Part shown: positions 22,288 through 31,118 of the stretch, in pieces | Layout: the number at the start of each line of letters is the position of its first letter | How positions within the stretch are numbered: the first letter of the stretch is position 1 | Made by a program: the position numbers and the translations under genes | Source of the DNA: Bacteroidales bacterium | Lineage (GTDB): Bacteria > Bacteroidota > Bacteroidia > Bacteroidales > UBA932 | Direction of reading: 5' to 3' | Assembly: GCA_017549505.1 (NCBI GenBank) | Contig: JAFYUS010000008.1 | Coordinates: 1-36,532, forward strand | Length of the DNA stretch: 36,532 nucleotides | The notes under the pieces: model-generated | Databases searched by the model: none | Told to the model about the DNA's origin: nothing | The model's input: the letters and a program-made list of their open reading frames with translations, nothing else

Positions 22288-24520
22288 CGCTACATTGCAT
22301 AAATTCGTAGGAGACCAGCTTTCACGCTGGCCTCTTGCGTGTGATAACTTCAGGGCCTTGAAGAATGTAAAGGTCAGAGACCTGGATGCCGGAGGGCTTA
22401 CAGTGAAACTGCAGTTCAATCCTGCGAGAATCATTTCTTCTGCTGCCAAACTGGACAAGGCGGACATCGCAAGGCGCAGGTGTTTCCTCTGCCGCGACAA
22501 CCGTCCGGCAGAGCAGACTATGGTCAAGTTTGAGGGAAGGAAGAACAAGAAGTACCATATTCTCGTAAACCCTTACCCGATATTCCCGGACCATCTGGTC
22601 ATAGCGTCAGCCAGACATACTGACCAGTCTATCTGGCGCAGGTACATCGATATGCTGGACCTCGCCCGTAAATATGACGGTTTCACCTTCTTCTACAACG
22701 GTCCCAAGAGCGGAGCTTCCGCTCCGGACCACCACCATTTCCAGGCAGCTCCAAAGGGACTGATTCCGCTCTGCGAGGATGTCGACAGGTCTGCAGAATC
22801 GCTGAACTATGTAACCTCTGTCCAGGATGCCAGCCTCTATCATTATCGGAAATTCACGACAGGAGTCTTTGTAATCCGTTCAGAGACAGCAAAGTCTGCT
22901 GCAAAGCTCTTCTACCGTCTTCTCGATTGTGCTGAAATCAAGGAGGGGGAGACCGAACCTCAGTTCAATCTCTTTACATACTATACAGGCACAGAGTTCC
23001 GTTCGGTTGTGGTGTTCCGCAGCCGCCATCGTTCGCACCATTACTTCAGCGAGGGTCCGGACCATCTTACGATGAGTCCGGGATGCGCCGATATGGGCGG
23101 TGTCTTCATCGTTCCCGTTGAGGCTGAATACGAGAAGATGACCCCGGAACTTCTGAATGAGATGATAGCCGAGGTGTCCATTACCAGGGAAGAGCAGGAC
23201 AGGATCATCTGGCGTCTTACGCGTACCCAGCCGTTGCTCCAGGTAGGTATAATGTCAGCAAAGGAAATAGTCTTTGAGGTGCTTTCCGACGGAGCAGGAA
23301 CCAGAAAGGCCTCTCTACGAGAGGGAAAGATAGAATACGACGGCGCTCTGTATGACGAACTCTATTTCGAAGCCCAGACTCTGTCGACCCAGTTCGCAGA
23401 ACCTTCGTTCATCCTCCATGGAGTCACGATCGGAGTGAACTTCCACTGGGAAAGAAAGGAGGACCAGAAGTTCGCCGGTGCCCTGAAGATAATCGTAGAC
23501 AAGGACAAGCTCACAGCTGTCAATATCATAGGTGTGGAAGACTATCTTCTCAGTGTCATATCGTCCGAGATGAGTGCCTCAGCATCTGAAGAGTTCCTGA
23601 AAGCCCATGCAGTAATCTCACGTTCATGGGTCATGGTGCAGATCGCCTCTTCTCATAAGGAACGTCATGTCGACGTTCCTGAGGGCATATACGGCGTTCC
23701 TGCGCTGATGTCCCATCTGGATTCGATGCTCTGCATCGATGAATCCAGACCGCAGTCGAAGCTTCATGAATATGTAAAGTGGTATGACCATGACGACCAC
23801 AAGCTCTTCGATGTGTGCGCAGACGATCATTGTCAGAGGTACCAGGGCCTCACCCGCGCGACCGGTGAAACGGTCCGCCGGGTGATAGATGCCACATGGG
23901 GACAGACTCTATGTTACGGGGATGAACTCTGTGATGCAAGATTCTCCAAATGCTGCGGCGGAGTCATGGAGACTTTCGATACATGCTGGGAGGACAAGGA
24001 CGTGCCGTATCTCCAGGCGCTCCCGGATACTCCGGGTCATGACGCAGAAGGCATAAGCTTCTGCGACACGACTGATAAGGAGATCCTGTCTCAGGTACTG
24101 AACAACTACGACCAGGAGACAACCGATTTCTACCGTTGGAGAGAGGTCTATGGCAGGGACTTCCTGTCAGATCTGATAAGGCGTCGCAGCGGATATGATA
24201 TAGGCAAGCTGATATCCCTGGAGCCTCTGGAAAGAGGAAAGTCAGGCAGAATCATGAAACTTAAGATAACCGGTTCAGAGCAGACATTGATTGTAGGAAA
24301 GGAACTGGAAATCAGAAGGATACTCTCTGAAAGCCATTTGAAGAGCTCCGCCTTCGACGTCATCTATGAGGGTGACGACATCATACTGGAAGGTAAAGGA
24401 TGGGGACATGGAGCCGGCCTTTGCCAGATCGGCGCAGCTGTCATGGCTTCCAAGGGGTATACCTATGCAGAAATACTTGAACATTATTATCCGGGAACAA
24501 CCTTGAAAAATGAAGACTAA
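22274..24520 (+). CDS. DUF4922 (HIT-like) and SpoIID/LytB fusion protein
   Basis: A 748-residue two-domain protein. Residues about 10-320 fit DUF4922, related to HIT-superfamily nucleotide phosphorylases of the GDP-L-galactose phosphorylase kind: a CFLC pair (70-73), VNPYPIFPDHLVIAS (98-112) and the histidine motif PDHHHFQA (151-158). Residues about 350-748 fit SpoIID/LytB, which in sporulating Firmicutes is a peptidoglycan lytic enzyme: GVEDYLLSVISSEM (about 418-431), ARFSKCCGGVMETFDT, and the C-terminal GKGWGHGAGLCQIGA. No signal peptide is visible, odd for a wall-cutting enzyme. It overlaps both the glycosyltransferase (14 nt) and the AmpG-like gene (11 nt). Confidence 0.85.
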   Translation: MMDNNATLHKFVGDQLSRWPLACDNFRALKNVKVRDLDAGGLTVKLQFNPARIISSAAKLDKADIARRRCFLCRDNRPAEQTMVKFEGRKNKKYHILVNPYPIFPDHLVIASARHTDQSIWRRYIDMLDLARKYDGFTFFYNGPKSGASAPDHHHFQAAPKGLIPLCEDVDRSAESLNYVTSVQDASLYHYRKFTTGVFVIRSETAKSAAKLFYRLLDCAEIKEGETEPQFNLFTYYTGTEFRSVVVFRSRHRSHHYFSEGPDHLTMSPGCADMGGVFIVPVEAEYEKMTPELLNEMIAEVSITREEQDRIIWRLTRTQPLLQVGIMSAKEIVFEVLSDGAGTRKASLREGKIEYDGALYDELYFEAQTLSTQFAEPSFILHGVTIGVNFHWERKEDQKFAGALKIIVDKDKLTAVNIIGVEDYLLSVISSEMSASASEEFLKAHAVISRSWVMVQIASSHKERHVDVPEGIYGVPALMSHLDSMLCIDESRPQSKLHEYVKWYDHDDHKLFDVCADDHCQRYQGLTRATGETVRRVIDATWGQTLCYGDELCDARFSKCCGGVMETFDTCWEDKDVPYLQALPDTPGHDAEGISFCDTTDKEILSQVLNNYDQETTDFYRWREVYGRDFLSDLIRRRSGYDIGKLISLEPLERGKSGRIMKLKITGSEQTLIVGKELEIRRILSESHLKSSAFDVIYEGDDIILEGKGWGHGAGLCQIGAAVMASKGYTYAEILEHYYPGTTLKNED

Positions 24521-25826
24521 AGACAGCATAAACCCTTGGTGGTGGATACCGACCTTATACTTTGCGGAAGGCATTCCGTACTTCATAGTAAACAACATCT
24601 CCGTGATCATGTTCACCAACATGGGCATGTCCAAAGGAGAGATGGCCTGGTATACGAGCCTCCTGTATCTCCCGTGGGTAATCAAGCCCCTATGGAGCCC
24701 TTTCGTCGATATAATCAGGACCAAGAGATGGTGGATCATGGCGATGCAGGTGATAATGTCAGTCGCCTTCTCCATGGTGGCCTTCACCTTGCCTCATCCT
24801 TCGGCAGAGGTGATCGCCACCGGCGCAGCCGATGTCTCCCTCTTTGCTGTAACCCTCGTCCTGTTCTGGATAACTGCCTTCGCTTCCGCCACCCATGACA
24901 TAGCTGCAGACGGATTCTATATGCTGGCCCTCGAGCCGGGCGACCAGTCTCTTTTTGTCGGCATCAGAAGCACCTTCTACAGACTTTCCTCCATCTTCGG
25001 TCAGGGAGTCCTCGTAGTTATAGCAGGCATTCTTGAAAGGAGTACCGGGGACATACCGCAGGCGTGGTCGACGACTCTGCTGGTAAGTGCGGTGATATTC
25101 GCAGCTGTAACCATCTGGCATACATTCAGGCTTCCCAAACCCGCTGCCGATTCCTCAAGACTAGGATCCGGAAAGGCTGAGGCAAAGCAGATCTTCATCG
25201 AGTTCGGAAGGACTTTCGTGACATTCTTCAGGAAGAAACACGTCTGGATCGCCATGGCGTTCATGCTTCTGTACCGCCTTCCAGAAGCTTTTCTTGTCAA
25301 GATGATGAACCCGTTCCTTCTGGATGCGACAGCCAAAGGTGGTCTCGGCCTGTCGACTGAGACTGTTGGCGTCGTATACGGAACTGTAGGCGTCGCCGCC
25401 CTGACGGCCGGCGGTATCCTCGGCGGCATAGCCGCCTCGAAATGGGGACTGAAGAAGTCATTATGGCCGATGGCATTGAGTCTGACTCTTCCGTGTCTGT
25501 CTTTTGTCTTCCTTGCCTCCTATCAGCCTGACAATCTTCTTCTTATAAGCTCATGTGTGGCTCTGGACCAGTTCGGATACGGCTTTGGCTTCACAGCATA
25601 CATGCTTTACCTTATCTACTTTTCTGACGGAGAATTCAAAACGGCACACTATTCGCTGTGTACGGCATTCATGGCCTTGAGCATGATGCTTCCGGGAATG
25701 GTTGCGGGATATCTCCAGGAGGCGCTCGGCTATGTTTGGTTCTTCGGTTTCGTGATGGTATGCTGTCTCGTTACAGTACTCGTGACCCTCATGCTGAAGG
25801 TGGATCCCGAATATGGTAAGAAATAA
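24510..25826 (+). CDS. MFS permease, AmpG-like
   Basis: A 438-residue inner-membrane transporter with about 12 predicted helices. The opening WWWIPTLYFAEGIPYFIVNN and LLYLPWVIKPLWSPFVD match the AmpG branch of the major facilitator superfamily, which imports muropeptides (GlcNAc-anhydroMurNAc-peptides) for recycling. Conserved blocks include ATHDIAADGFY in the fourth helix region and the long central loop between helices 6 and 7. Neighbours (SpoIID fusion upstream, NamZ-type muramidase two genes downstream) support a cell-wall sugar cargo, but the exact substrate is inferred. The start overlaps the upstream gene by 11 nt. Confidence 0.85.
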   Translation: MKTKDSINPWWWIPTLYFAEGIPYFIVNNISVIMFTNMGMSKGEMAWYTSLLYLPWVIKPLWSPFVDIIRTKRWWIMAMQVIMSVAFSMVAFTLPHPSAEVIATGAADVSLFAVTLVLFWITAFASATHDIAADGFYMLALEPGDQSLFVGIRSTFYRLSSIFGQGVLVVIAGILERSTGDIPQAWSTTLLVSAVIFAAVTIWHTFRLPKPAADSSRLGSGKAEAKQIFIEFGRTFVTFFRKKHVWIAMAFMLLYRLPEAFLVKMMNPFLLDATAKGGLGLSTETVGVVYGTVGVAALTAGGILGGIAASKWGLKKSLWPMALSLTLPCLSFVFLASYQPDNLLLISSCVALDQFGYGFGFTAYMLYLIYFSDGEFKTAHYSLCTAFMALSMMLPGMVAGYLQEALGYVWFFGFVMVCCLVTVLVTLMLKVDPEYGKK

Positions 25827-25839
25827 AACTCAAAACGTT

Positions 25840-27000
25840 ATGATCATGAAGAAGATGATGCTTTATGCGGCAGCCGTTGCCGCGATGTGTTCTCTGGGTT
25901 CGTGCGGACAGCAGGAAACAGCCCCTGCAGAGGGATCAAAGACAGGATTCGCCCTGTCGTTCTTCAAACAAGTCAACAAGTCTTCAAGTCCTGATGCAAA
26001 TATAGTTGTGTCTCCATATAGTGCAGGTGCTGCATTGTCGATGCTGACCGAAGGTGCCCAGGGGCAGACCAAGGTGGAGCTTGACAATGCTCTTAACGGC
26101 TGTCTGTTCAGCGGAGAGAAGCTGGAAGGCGGTGATTCTGTGACTGTCAAGTCTGCAAACTCCGTATGGATCGACAGTGATTTCAGTGTCCGCAACCATT
26201 ATGTGAATCTCTTGCAGAAAGACTATGGCGCCCTGGTGGAGACCTTGAGGTTTTCAGACCCTGCGACTGTGAAGGCAATCAACAACTGGTGTGCTGAAAA
26301 CACTGCAGGAAAGATCGACGAGATCATCGACCGTCTTACTCCAGGAGATGTCATGGTAATCCTCAATGCACTTTATTTCAATGCCCCATGGGAAGAGAAG
26401 TTCGATGCTGCCCTTACCTCGAAAGCGGATTTCCACGGAGTTTCAGGTACCAGGAAAGTAGATATGATGTCCAGAAAGGGAAGTTATAACTATGCTGAGT
26501 TCCAGGGATGCCAGATGATCGAACTTCCTTATCTGGGAAGCAGTTATTCGATGTTCGTCGTTCTTCCTCCGGAAGGAATGAAGATAGACAGTTTCCTTCC
26601 ATATGTGAATGAGAATGTATATAAGCAGGCAATGGGAATGCTTGCTCCAGCTCAGGTCAAGTTCAGGATGCCTAAGGTAAAGATGGAGACCGAGATGCTT
26701 CTGAATGATGTGCTCATGGGTATGGGAGTCAGGACAGCGTTTACAGGAGCCGCTGATTTCAAAGGCATCTCTGAGACGGGCTCTCTGGTTGTCAGCCAGG
26801 TCAAGCAGAAATGCTATATCGATATCACTGAGACCGGTACAGAAGCTGCTGCTGTGACAAGCATCATGGTGCGTCTGACCTCAGTCCGTCCTGAGATCGA
26901 TCTGAAGGTCATGACCGTCGACCGTCCGTACCTGTTCTTTATTGCAGACAAGGAGTCTGACAATATCCTCTTTGCAGGAAAAATCGTGAATCTGTAAATT
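25840..27000 (+). CDS. Serpin-family protease inhibitor lipoprotein
   Basis: A 385-residue serpin with a lipoprotein signal (MIMKKMMLYAAAVAAMC...GSC), started at ATG 25840, just after the upstream stop. The coding sequence ends with TAA within 26995-26997 (to 27000 allows spacer bases). Serpin landmarks: NIVVSPYSAGAALSMLTEGA, LNALYFNAPWEEKF, and the C-terminal VDRPYLFFI, then ILFAGKIV. The reactive loop hinge ETGTEAAAVT (331-340) has the small residues needed for inhibitory loop insertion. Counting 17 residues from E331 puts P1-P1' at T347-S348, with R345 and R350 nearby. It probably guards the cell surface against host or competitor proteases, as described for other Bacteroidales serpins. 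Confidence 0.93.
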
Positions 27001-27012
27001 TTGAATGAAGAT

Positions 27013-28269
27013 ATGAAAAGACTGTTCATAATACTTGCTGTTGTCGCTGCATTTGTATCTGTCGAACTCGATGCAGCGCGTCCTGTGGTGAAGCCGGGTG
27101 TCGAAGTGCTTCGGGATGGTGGCTTCAAGGAACTTCAGGGAAAACGTGTGGGACTTGTAACCAACCCCAGCGGTGTCGACCGTCATCTCAGGTCTACTGT
27201 CGATATCCTTTTCAATGCTCCCGGAGTAAATCTGGTTGCTCTTTACGGACCTGAACATGGCGTCCGCGGAGATGTATATGCCGGTGGCCATGTGACCGAT
27301 ACAAAAGATGAGGCTACAGGTCTTCCCGTATATTCTCTTTATGGTCCTACGCGTAAGCCTACTCCCCAGATGCTGGAAGGAATAGATGTGATGGTCTATG
27401 ACATACAGGATGTCGGTGCACGTTCGTACACATTCATCAGCACACTTGGCCTTGTCATGGAGGCATGTGCTGCCAAAGGTATCGAGGTGGTTGTTCTCGA
27501 CCGTCCCAATCCCCTGGGTGGAAACAAGATTGAGGGCTGCTATGTCGAGCAGCCGTTCAATTCCTTCGTAAGCCAGTACAGGATTCCTTATGTTTATGGA
27601 CTGACTGTAGGAGAGCTTGCCATAATGATAAACGAAGAAGGACTTAATAGAGGACAGAAAGGAGATCAGACTCCTGCAAGGTGCAAGCTTACCGTTGTCC
27701 CGATGGAAGGATGGGAGCGTGACATGCTCTATGAGGATACAGGACTGCCGTGGGTACTTCCGTCGCCTAACATTCCGTTCAAGGAAACCCCTCTCTACTA
27801 TGCGGCCGCCGGAATATGCGGCGAGCTTTACGGATTCATGGACATAGGTATAGGATATACCCTCCCGTTCCAGACATTCGGTGCCACCTGGCTCGATCCT
27901 GAGAGATTAAAGTCCCGCCTTGAAAGTTATGGGCTTCCCGGAGTTTCATTCCGCACGATATGGTACAAGCCTATAGCCGGAAGCCGTAAGGGTGAACTTG
28001 TCAAAGGTCTCCAGTTCTTCTTCACGGATTACGAAAAGGCGCGTGTAACCGAGACCCAGTTTTATGTGATGCAGGCAGTTGCTGAGCTCTATCCCGACAA
28101 GAAGGCATTCGAGGTCATCACAGGGTACGGACTCTTCGACAAGGTATGTGGCACGGATTATGTGAGAAAGGAATTCAGCAAGAGGTACAGGGTGGCGGAT
28201 ATCGCGGATTATTGGAGAAAGGATGAGGCCTCGTTCCGCGAACTGTCCCGTCAGTACCATATCTATTAA
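27013..28269 (+). CDS. namZ: NamZ-type exo-beta-N-acetylmuramidase (GH171, DUF1343)
   Basis: A 418-residue exported enzyme of the DUF1343 family, characterised in other bacteria as an exo-muramidase (NamZ, GH171) that releases MurNAc from the non-reducing end of peptidoglycan fragments. ATG 27013 gives a clean signal peptide (MKRLFIILAVVAAFVSVELDA); the in-frame TTG at 27001 is unlikely. Family motifs: GLVTNPSGVDRHLRSTVD, LYGPEHGVRGD, VYDIQDVGARSYTF, VVLDRPNPLGG and LPWVLPSPNIP. It follows the serpin gene by 15 nt and lies two genes after the AmpG-like permease, a sensible pairing of release and uptake. The gene symbol is assigned by family, not by proven activity. Confidence 0.9.
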   Translation: MKRLFIILAVVAAFVSVELDAARPVVKPGVEVLRDGGFKELQGKRVGLVTNPSGVDRHLRSTVDILFNAPGVNLVALYGPEHGVRGDVYAGGHVTDTKDEATGLPVYSLYGPTRKPTPQMLEGIDVMVYDIQDVGARSYTFISTLGLVMEACAAKGIEVVVLDRPNPLGGNKIEGCYVEQPFNSFVSQYRIPYVYGLTVGELAIMINEEGLNRGQKGDQTPARCKLTVVPMEGWERDMLYEDTGLPWVLPSPNIPFKETPLYYAAAGICGELYGFMDIGIGYTLPFQTFGATWLDPERLKSRLESYGLPGVSFRTIWYKPIAGSRKGELVKGLQFFFTDYEKARVTETQFYVMQAVAELYPDKKAFEVITGYGLFDKVCGTDYVRKEFSKRYRVADIADYWRKDEASFRELSRQYHIY

Positions 28270-28286
28270 CTTAAAACTTTCATATC

Positions 28287-29351
28287 ATGGGATCAATCAG
28301 AAAGACAATGGCTTCAATGCTTGCAGTGCTTGCATTGGCAGCATTCGCGTCTGATGCTTCTGCACAGGCCAGAAGATCCTCTGACGTGAACAGATCTACA
28401 TCTGAGCGTCAGTCGGCAGCACGTTCGTCATCTTCTTCGCAGACCCGAAGGACTGCACCGTCTTCACAGACCAGAAAGTCGGATGATAATAAGAAAATGC
28501 CTTCAAAGGCTACCCAGGCCATAATCCCTGGAGTAAAGCCAGGCAATGATTCGAAGCCGGACAATGATTTCAAACCTGGCAATCAGAACAAACCGGTACA
28601 GATAACAAGGCCAGCCCCTAACAGACCTCAGGGTAATAATCAGGCCAACAGACCGGGCGTCCGACCAGATGCAGGTCCGGGAAAGCCAAACGTAAAACCT
28701 GGTAACGGTCCCGGAATGAAACCAGGCAACGGTCCGGGAAAACCGGTTCAGGCGCGTCCTGGCAACAAGCCTGAACCTCCTAGGGTACATCCTCGCGAAA
28801 GGGATTTCATGCGTTGGGACACCCCGTCATACTGGTGGTCAAACAACGATCACTGTTACGGATACAGAGTCAGAGTCCTTCCTAGCCGCGCCCGCAGACA
28901 TGTATATGACGGAGTCACATACTACTGCTACAACGACATATGGTACCGTCCATATAAAGGATATTACATGGTCTGCCGACCTCCACATGGACTTTCGCTT
29001 GCGGCTGACATAATTTCCCAGATTGCATGGGCGGCAGTGAAGATATCATACTACAATGCGGTGGCAGATGCACTTTCACAGATAAACGAACCTGGACTTA
29101 CTCAGAATTATGCATCCAGGGATACTGATTACTTCTATCAGGACGGAGTATTCTACTCGAAGAATGCCTGGGGCGAGTACAGAGTGATAACTCCACCTGC
29201 AGGCGCATTGGTGGAATCTCTCCCGGAAGACTTTGACGTCGTTACTCTGAGAGATGGCAACGAATACTACAAGGTAGACGACACGATCTATAAGCTGGTC
29301 ATCTCTGAAGGCCGACCATACTTCGAGGTTGTCGGACAGATAGGTCGCTGA
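28287..29351 (+). CDS. DUF6515 family exported protein with low-complexity N-terminal half
   Basis: A 354-residue secreted or envelope protein. The signal peptide is about 1-27 (ending DASAQA). Residues about 28-165 are disordered: first Ser/Arg/Gln-rich, then G-P-K-N repeats such as NGPGMKPGNGPGKP. Residues about 170-354 contain repeated short aromatic beta units (YDGVTYYCYNDIWYRPY, then YFYQDGVFYSKN, then DGNEYYKVDDTIYKL) typical of DUF6515, plus a hydrophobic stretch (SLAADIISQIAWAAVKISYY). The function is unknown. It begins 17 nt after namZ and is closed by a strong bidirectional terminator, so it is the last gene of the long + operon. Confidence 0.78.
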   Translation: MGSIRKTMASMLAVLALAAFASDASAQARRSSDVNRSTSERQSAARSSSSSQTRRTAPSSQTRKSDDNKKMPSKATQAIIPGVKPGNDSKPDNDFKPGNQNKPVQITRPAPNRPQGNNQANRPGVRPDAGPGKPNVKPGNGPGMKPGNGPGKPVQARPGNKPEPPRVHPRERDFMRWDTPSYWWSNNDHCYGYRVRVLPSRARRHVYDGVTYYCYNDIWYRPYKGYYMVCRPPHGLSLAADIISQIAWAAVKISYYNAVADALSQINEPGLTQNYASRDTDYFYQDGVFYSKNAWGEYRVITPPAGALVESLPEDFDVVTLRDGNEYYKVDDTIYKLVISEGRPYFEVVGQIGR

Positions 29352-29362
29352 TTTATAGCAGA

Positions 29363-29408
29363 TTACAAAGAATCGCCTGCGTCATTTGACGCAGGCGATT
29401 CTTTGTAA
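29363..29408. terminator. Bidirectional terminator with very long stem
   Basis: A perfect 22-bp inverted repeat (29363-29384 with 29387-29408; core AATCGCCTGCG/CGCAGGCGATT) lies between two convergent genes. It ends the DUF6515 transcript and, on -, the deacetylase transcript. Confidence 0.88.
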
Positions 29409-29423
29409 ATGTATGTCTGTCAA

Positions 29424-30371
29424 TTATTTGAGAGTAACTGCTCCTCCGAATGGACAGAAGGTTATGTATGCCTTGCCGTTGCGGTAGCTGGCTTCGAGGG
29501 CCTTTCCGTCCTGCTGGGCTTTGATCTTCTTACCGTCTGTATTCACTTCCAGGGTAAGAGGAGTTTCGTATAGTGTTCTGTCAAGGTTGGTAGCAGGAAC
29601 GACTGTGATTTCCTTTCCGTCTTTTGAAATATCCAGGGAGATACCTTTGGCTACAGCAGTGTATGCCGCTACGTCGCGGAAGGTTCCGACCCATATGCGG
29701 TCTTCGAGAGACTTGAGATAGTCGAGGAAGTCTGTGAACTCAGAAGCATCCTCATAGCAGTCGTAGCCGTAGTTGATGCCATGGGTCATTCCGGCGATCC
29801 ATGAGCCTGCTGCAAGGGCATCTTCGATCTGTTTCTGGAGATATTCCTTCGGTGAGTGCTGACCGCCGAGCCAGAATTCCTTCAGACGGGCTCCGATGCG
29901 ACCTTTCATTACTTCTGCGAGCACTGCGTCGTTGTATGCATTGTAAGGGAAGCAGAATGTAGTCGAAGGCTTTCCAAGGTTTGCAAGTATGGCTTCATCG
30001 TTCTTTCTGATCTGCTCCTTCAGCTCGTCTTCGGAAAGCGTGGTCATGTTCGGGTGACTCCAGCTGTGGTTGGACATTTCGTGTCCCTTGTCCGACATTT
30101 CCTTTGCTTCTGCCCATGTGAAATGGGTCGTGTCGTACTGAGGTTCGGCCGGCATCCAGCCTCCGCACATCCAGAATGTTCCTCTGAATCCTCTCTTTTC
30201 CAGTTCCGGAGCCACTATGGTGTAATGCTCCTTCATCGAGTCGTCGAATGTGAGGCTGACGGCGCATTCCTTGCCGTCCTTGTAGTCTGCGACCTTTATG
30301 TCTTCTGTAGTAAGGTCTACCGTACATCCTATCGCTGCTGCCATAGTTGTTATCATCAAGAGCTTCTTCAT
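29424..30371 (-). CDS. Polysaccharide deacetylase (CE4) lipoprotein
   Basis: A 315-residue exported deacetylase of the NodB/CE4 type. The signal ends AAIGC (Cys16), probably a lipoprotein. Metal and catalytic motifs are present: TFDDS (40-44, with D42/D43) and NHSWSHP (100-106, with H101 and H105). A motif-3-like aromatic segment (FCFPYNAYND) follows. The last about 85 residues form a beta-rich tail (LTLEVNTDGKKIKAQ). CE4 enzymes remove N- or O-acetyl groups from chitin-like, peptidoglycan or xylan chains; the substrate here is unknown. It is the last gene of a three-gene - operon, starting 6 nt after murI, which makes a peptidoglycan substrate plausible. Confidence 0.88.
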   Translation of the reverse strand: MKKLLMITTMAAAIGCTVDLTTEDIKVADYKDGKECAVSLTFDDSMKEHYTIVAPELEKRGFRGTFWMCGGWMPAEPQYDTTHFTWAEAKEMSDKGHEMSNHSWSHPNMTTLSEDELKEQIRKNDEAILANLGKPSTTFCFPYNAYNDAVLAEVMKGRIGARLKEFWLGGQHSPKEYLQKQIEDALAAGSWIAGMTHGINYGYDCYEDASEFTDFLDYLKSLEDRIWVGTFRDVAAYTAVAKGISLDISKDGKEITVVPATNLDRTLYETPLTLEVNTDGKKIKAQQDGKALEASYRNGKAYITFCPFGGAVTLK

Positions 30372-30377
30372 TGTGTT

Positions 30378-31118
30378 TTAAATAAGATTGTTGTATGTGT
30401 TCTTCAATGTTTCGGGTTCTCCGGAAGAGTGCAGTGACATGCTGAAGCCGTCTTTGCGGATAAGGCCGTTCTCCTGCATTACTTCCATAAGGTGCTTCGC
30501 CACGGCCGGCGCCGGGTCTACAAGAGTGACTGGAGTTCCTGCTACCTTCCTGATGGTGTCTGCGAGGAAGGGATAGTGGGTGCATCCCAGGACGATGGTG
30601 TCAGCCCCTGCTTCCACAAGGGGCCTTACGCTTTTCTCTACGATGGATTCAGCTTCCGGACCGCTGGTGTTCCCTTTTTCCACCAGCTCCACGAATCCCT
30701 GGCCGATATGTTCCACTATCTTCACATCGTGAGCCCATTTTGCCCGGGTATCTATGTATTTCGTTGCCTTCAGGGTTCCTGCTGTAGCCAGTACTCCGAC
30801 GACCCCGCTGCGTGTAGCCTGCGCAGCAGGCTTCACAGCGGGCTCCATACCTATGAACGGTACGGAGAATTCTTCGCGGAGGGTATTGATGGCAGCTGCC
30901 GTGGCTGTGTTGCAAGCAACTACTATGATGTCTGCGCCTTGTTCTATCAGGAAGGATGTCACAGCCCTTGCCCTGTCAATTATGTAATCGCGGGACTTCT
31001 CGCCGTACGGGCAATGGGCGTTGTCTGACCAGTAGATGTATTTTTCTTCCGGCAGGATCCTGACAATTTCCCTGAAGACGGAAAGACCTCCGACTCCTGA
31101 GTCGAATATACCTATCAT
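30378..31118 (-). CDS. murI: Glutamate racemase
   Basis: Cofactor-independent racemase that supplies D-glutamate for the peptidoglycan stem peptide. It has 246 residues, slightly short but complete. The two catalytic cysteines are C69 in VACNTATA and C179 in GCTHYPF; the N-terminal DSGVGGLSV and SDNAHCPYGEKS blocks are diagnostic. The start codon overlaps the aldo/keto reductase stop by one base (TAATG), and the deacetylase follows after 6 nt, so the three genes are co-transcribed on -. Confidence 0.95.
   Translation of the reverse strand: MIGIFDSGVGGLSVFREIVRILPEEKYIYWSDNAHCPYGEKSRDYIIDRARAVTSFLIEQGADIIVVACNTATAAAINTLREEFSVPFIGMEPAVKPAAQATRSGVVGVLATAGTLKATKYIDTRAKWAHDVKIVEHIGQGFVELVEKGNTSGPEAESIVEKSVRPLVEAGADTIVLGCTHYPFLADTIRKVAGTPVTLVDPAPAVAKHLMEVMQENGLIRKDGFSMSLHSSGEPETLKNTYNNLI

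Noticed and set aside
30492-31028. 178-residue ORF on + opposite murI
   Set aside because: It is the shadow of a well-supported murI gene on -, with low-complexity Cys/Ser/Tyr-rich translation and no start signals.
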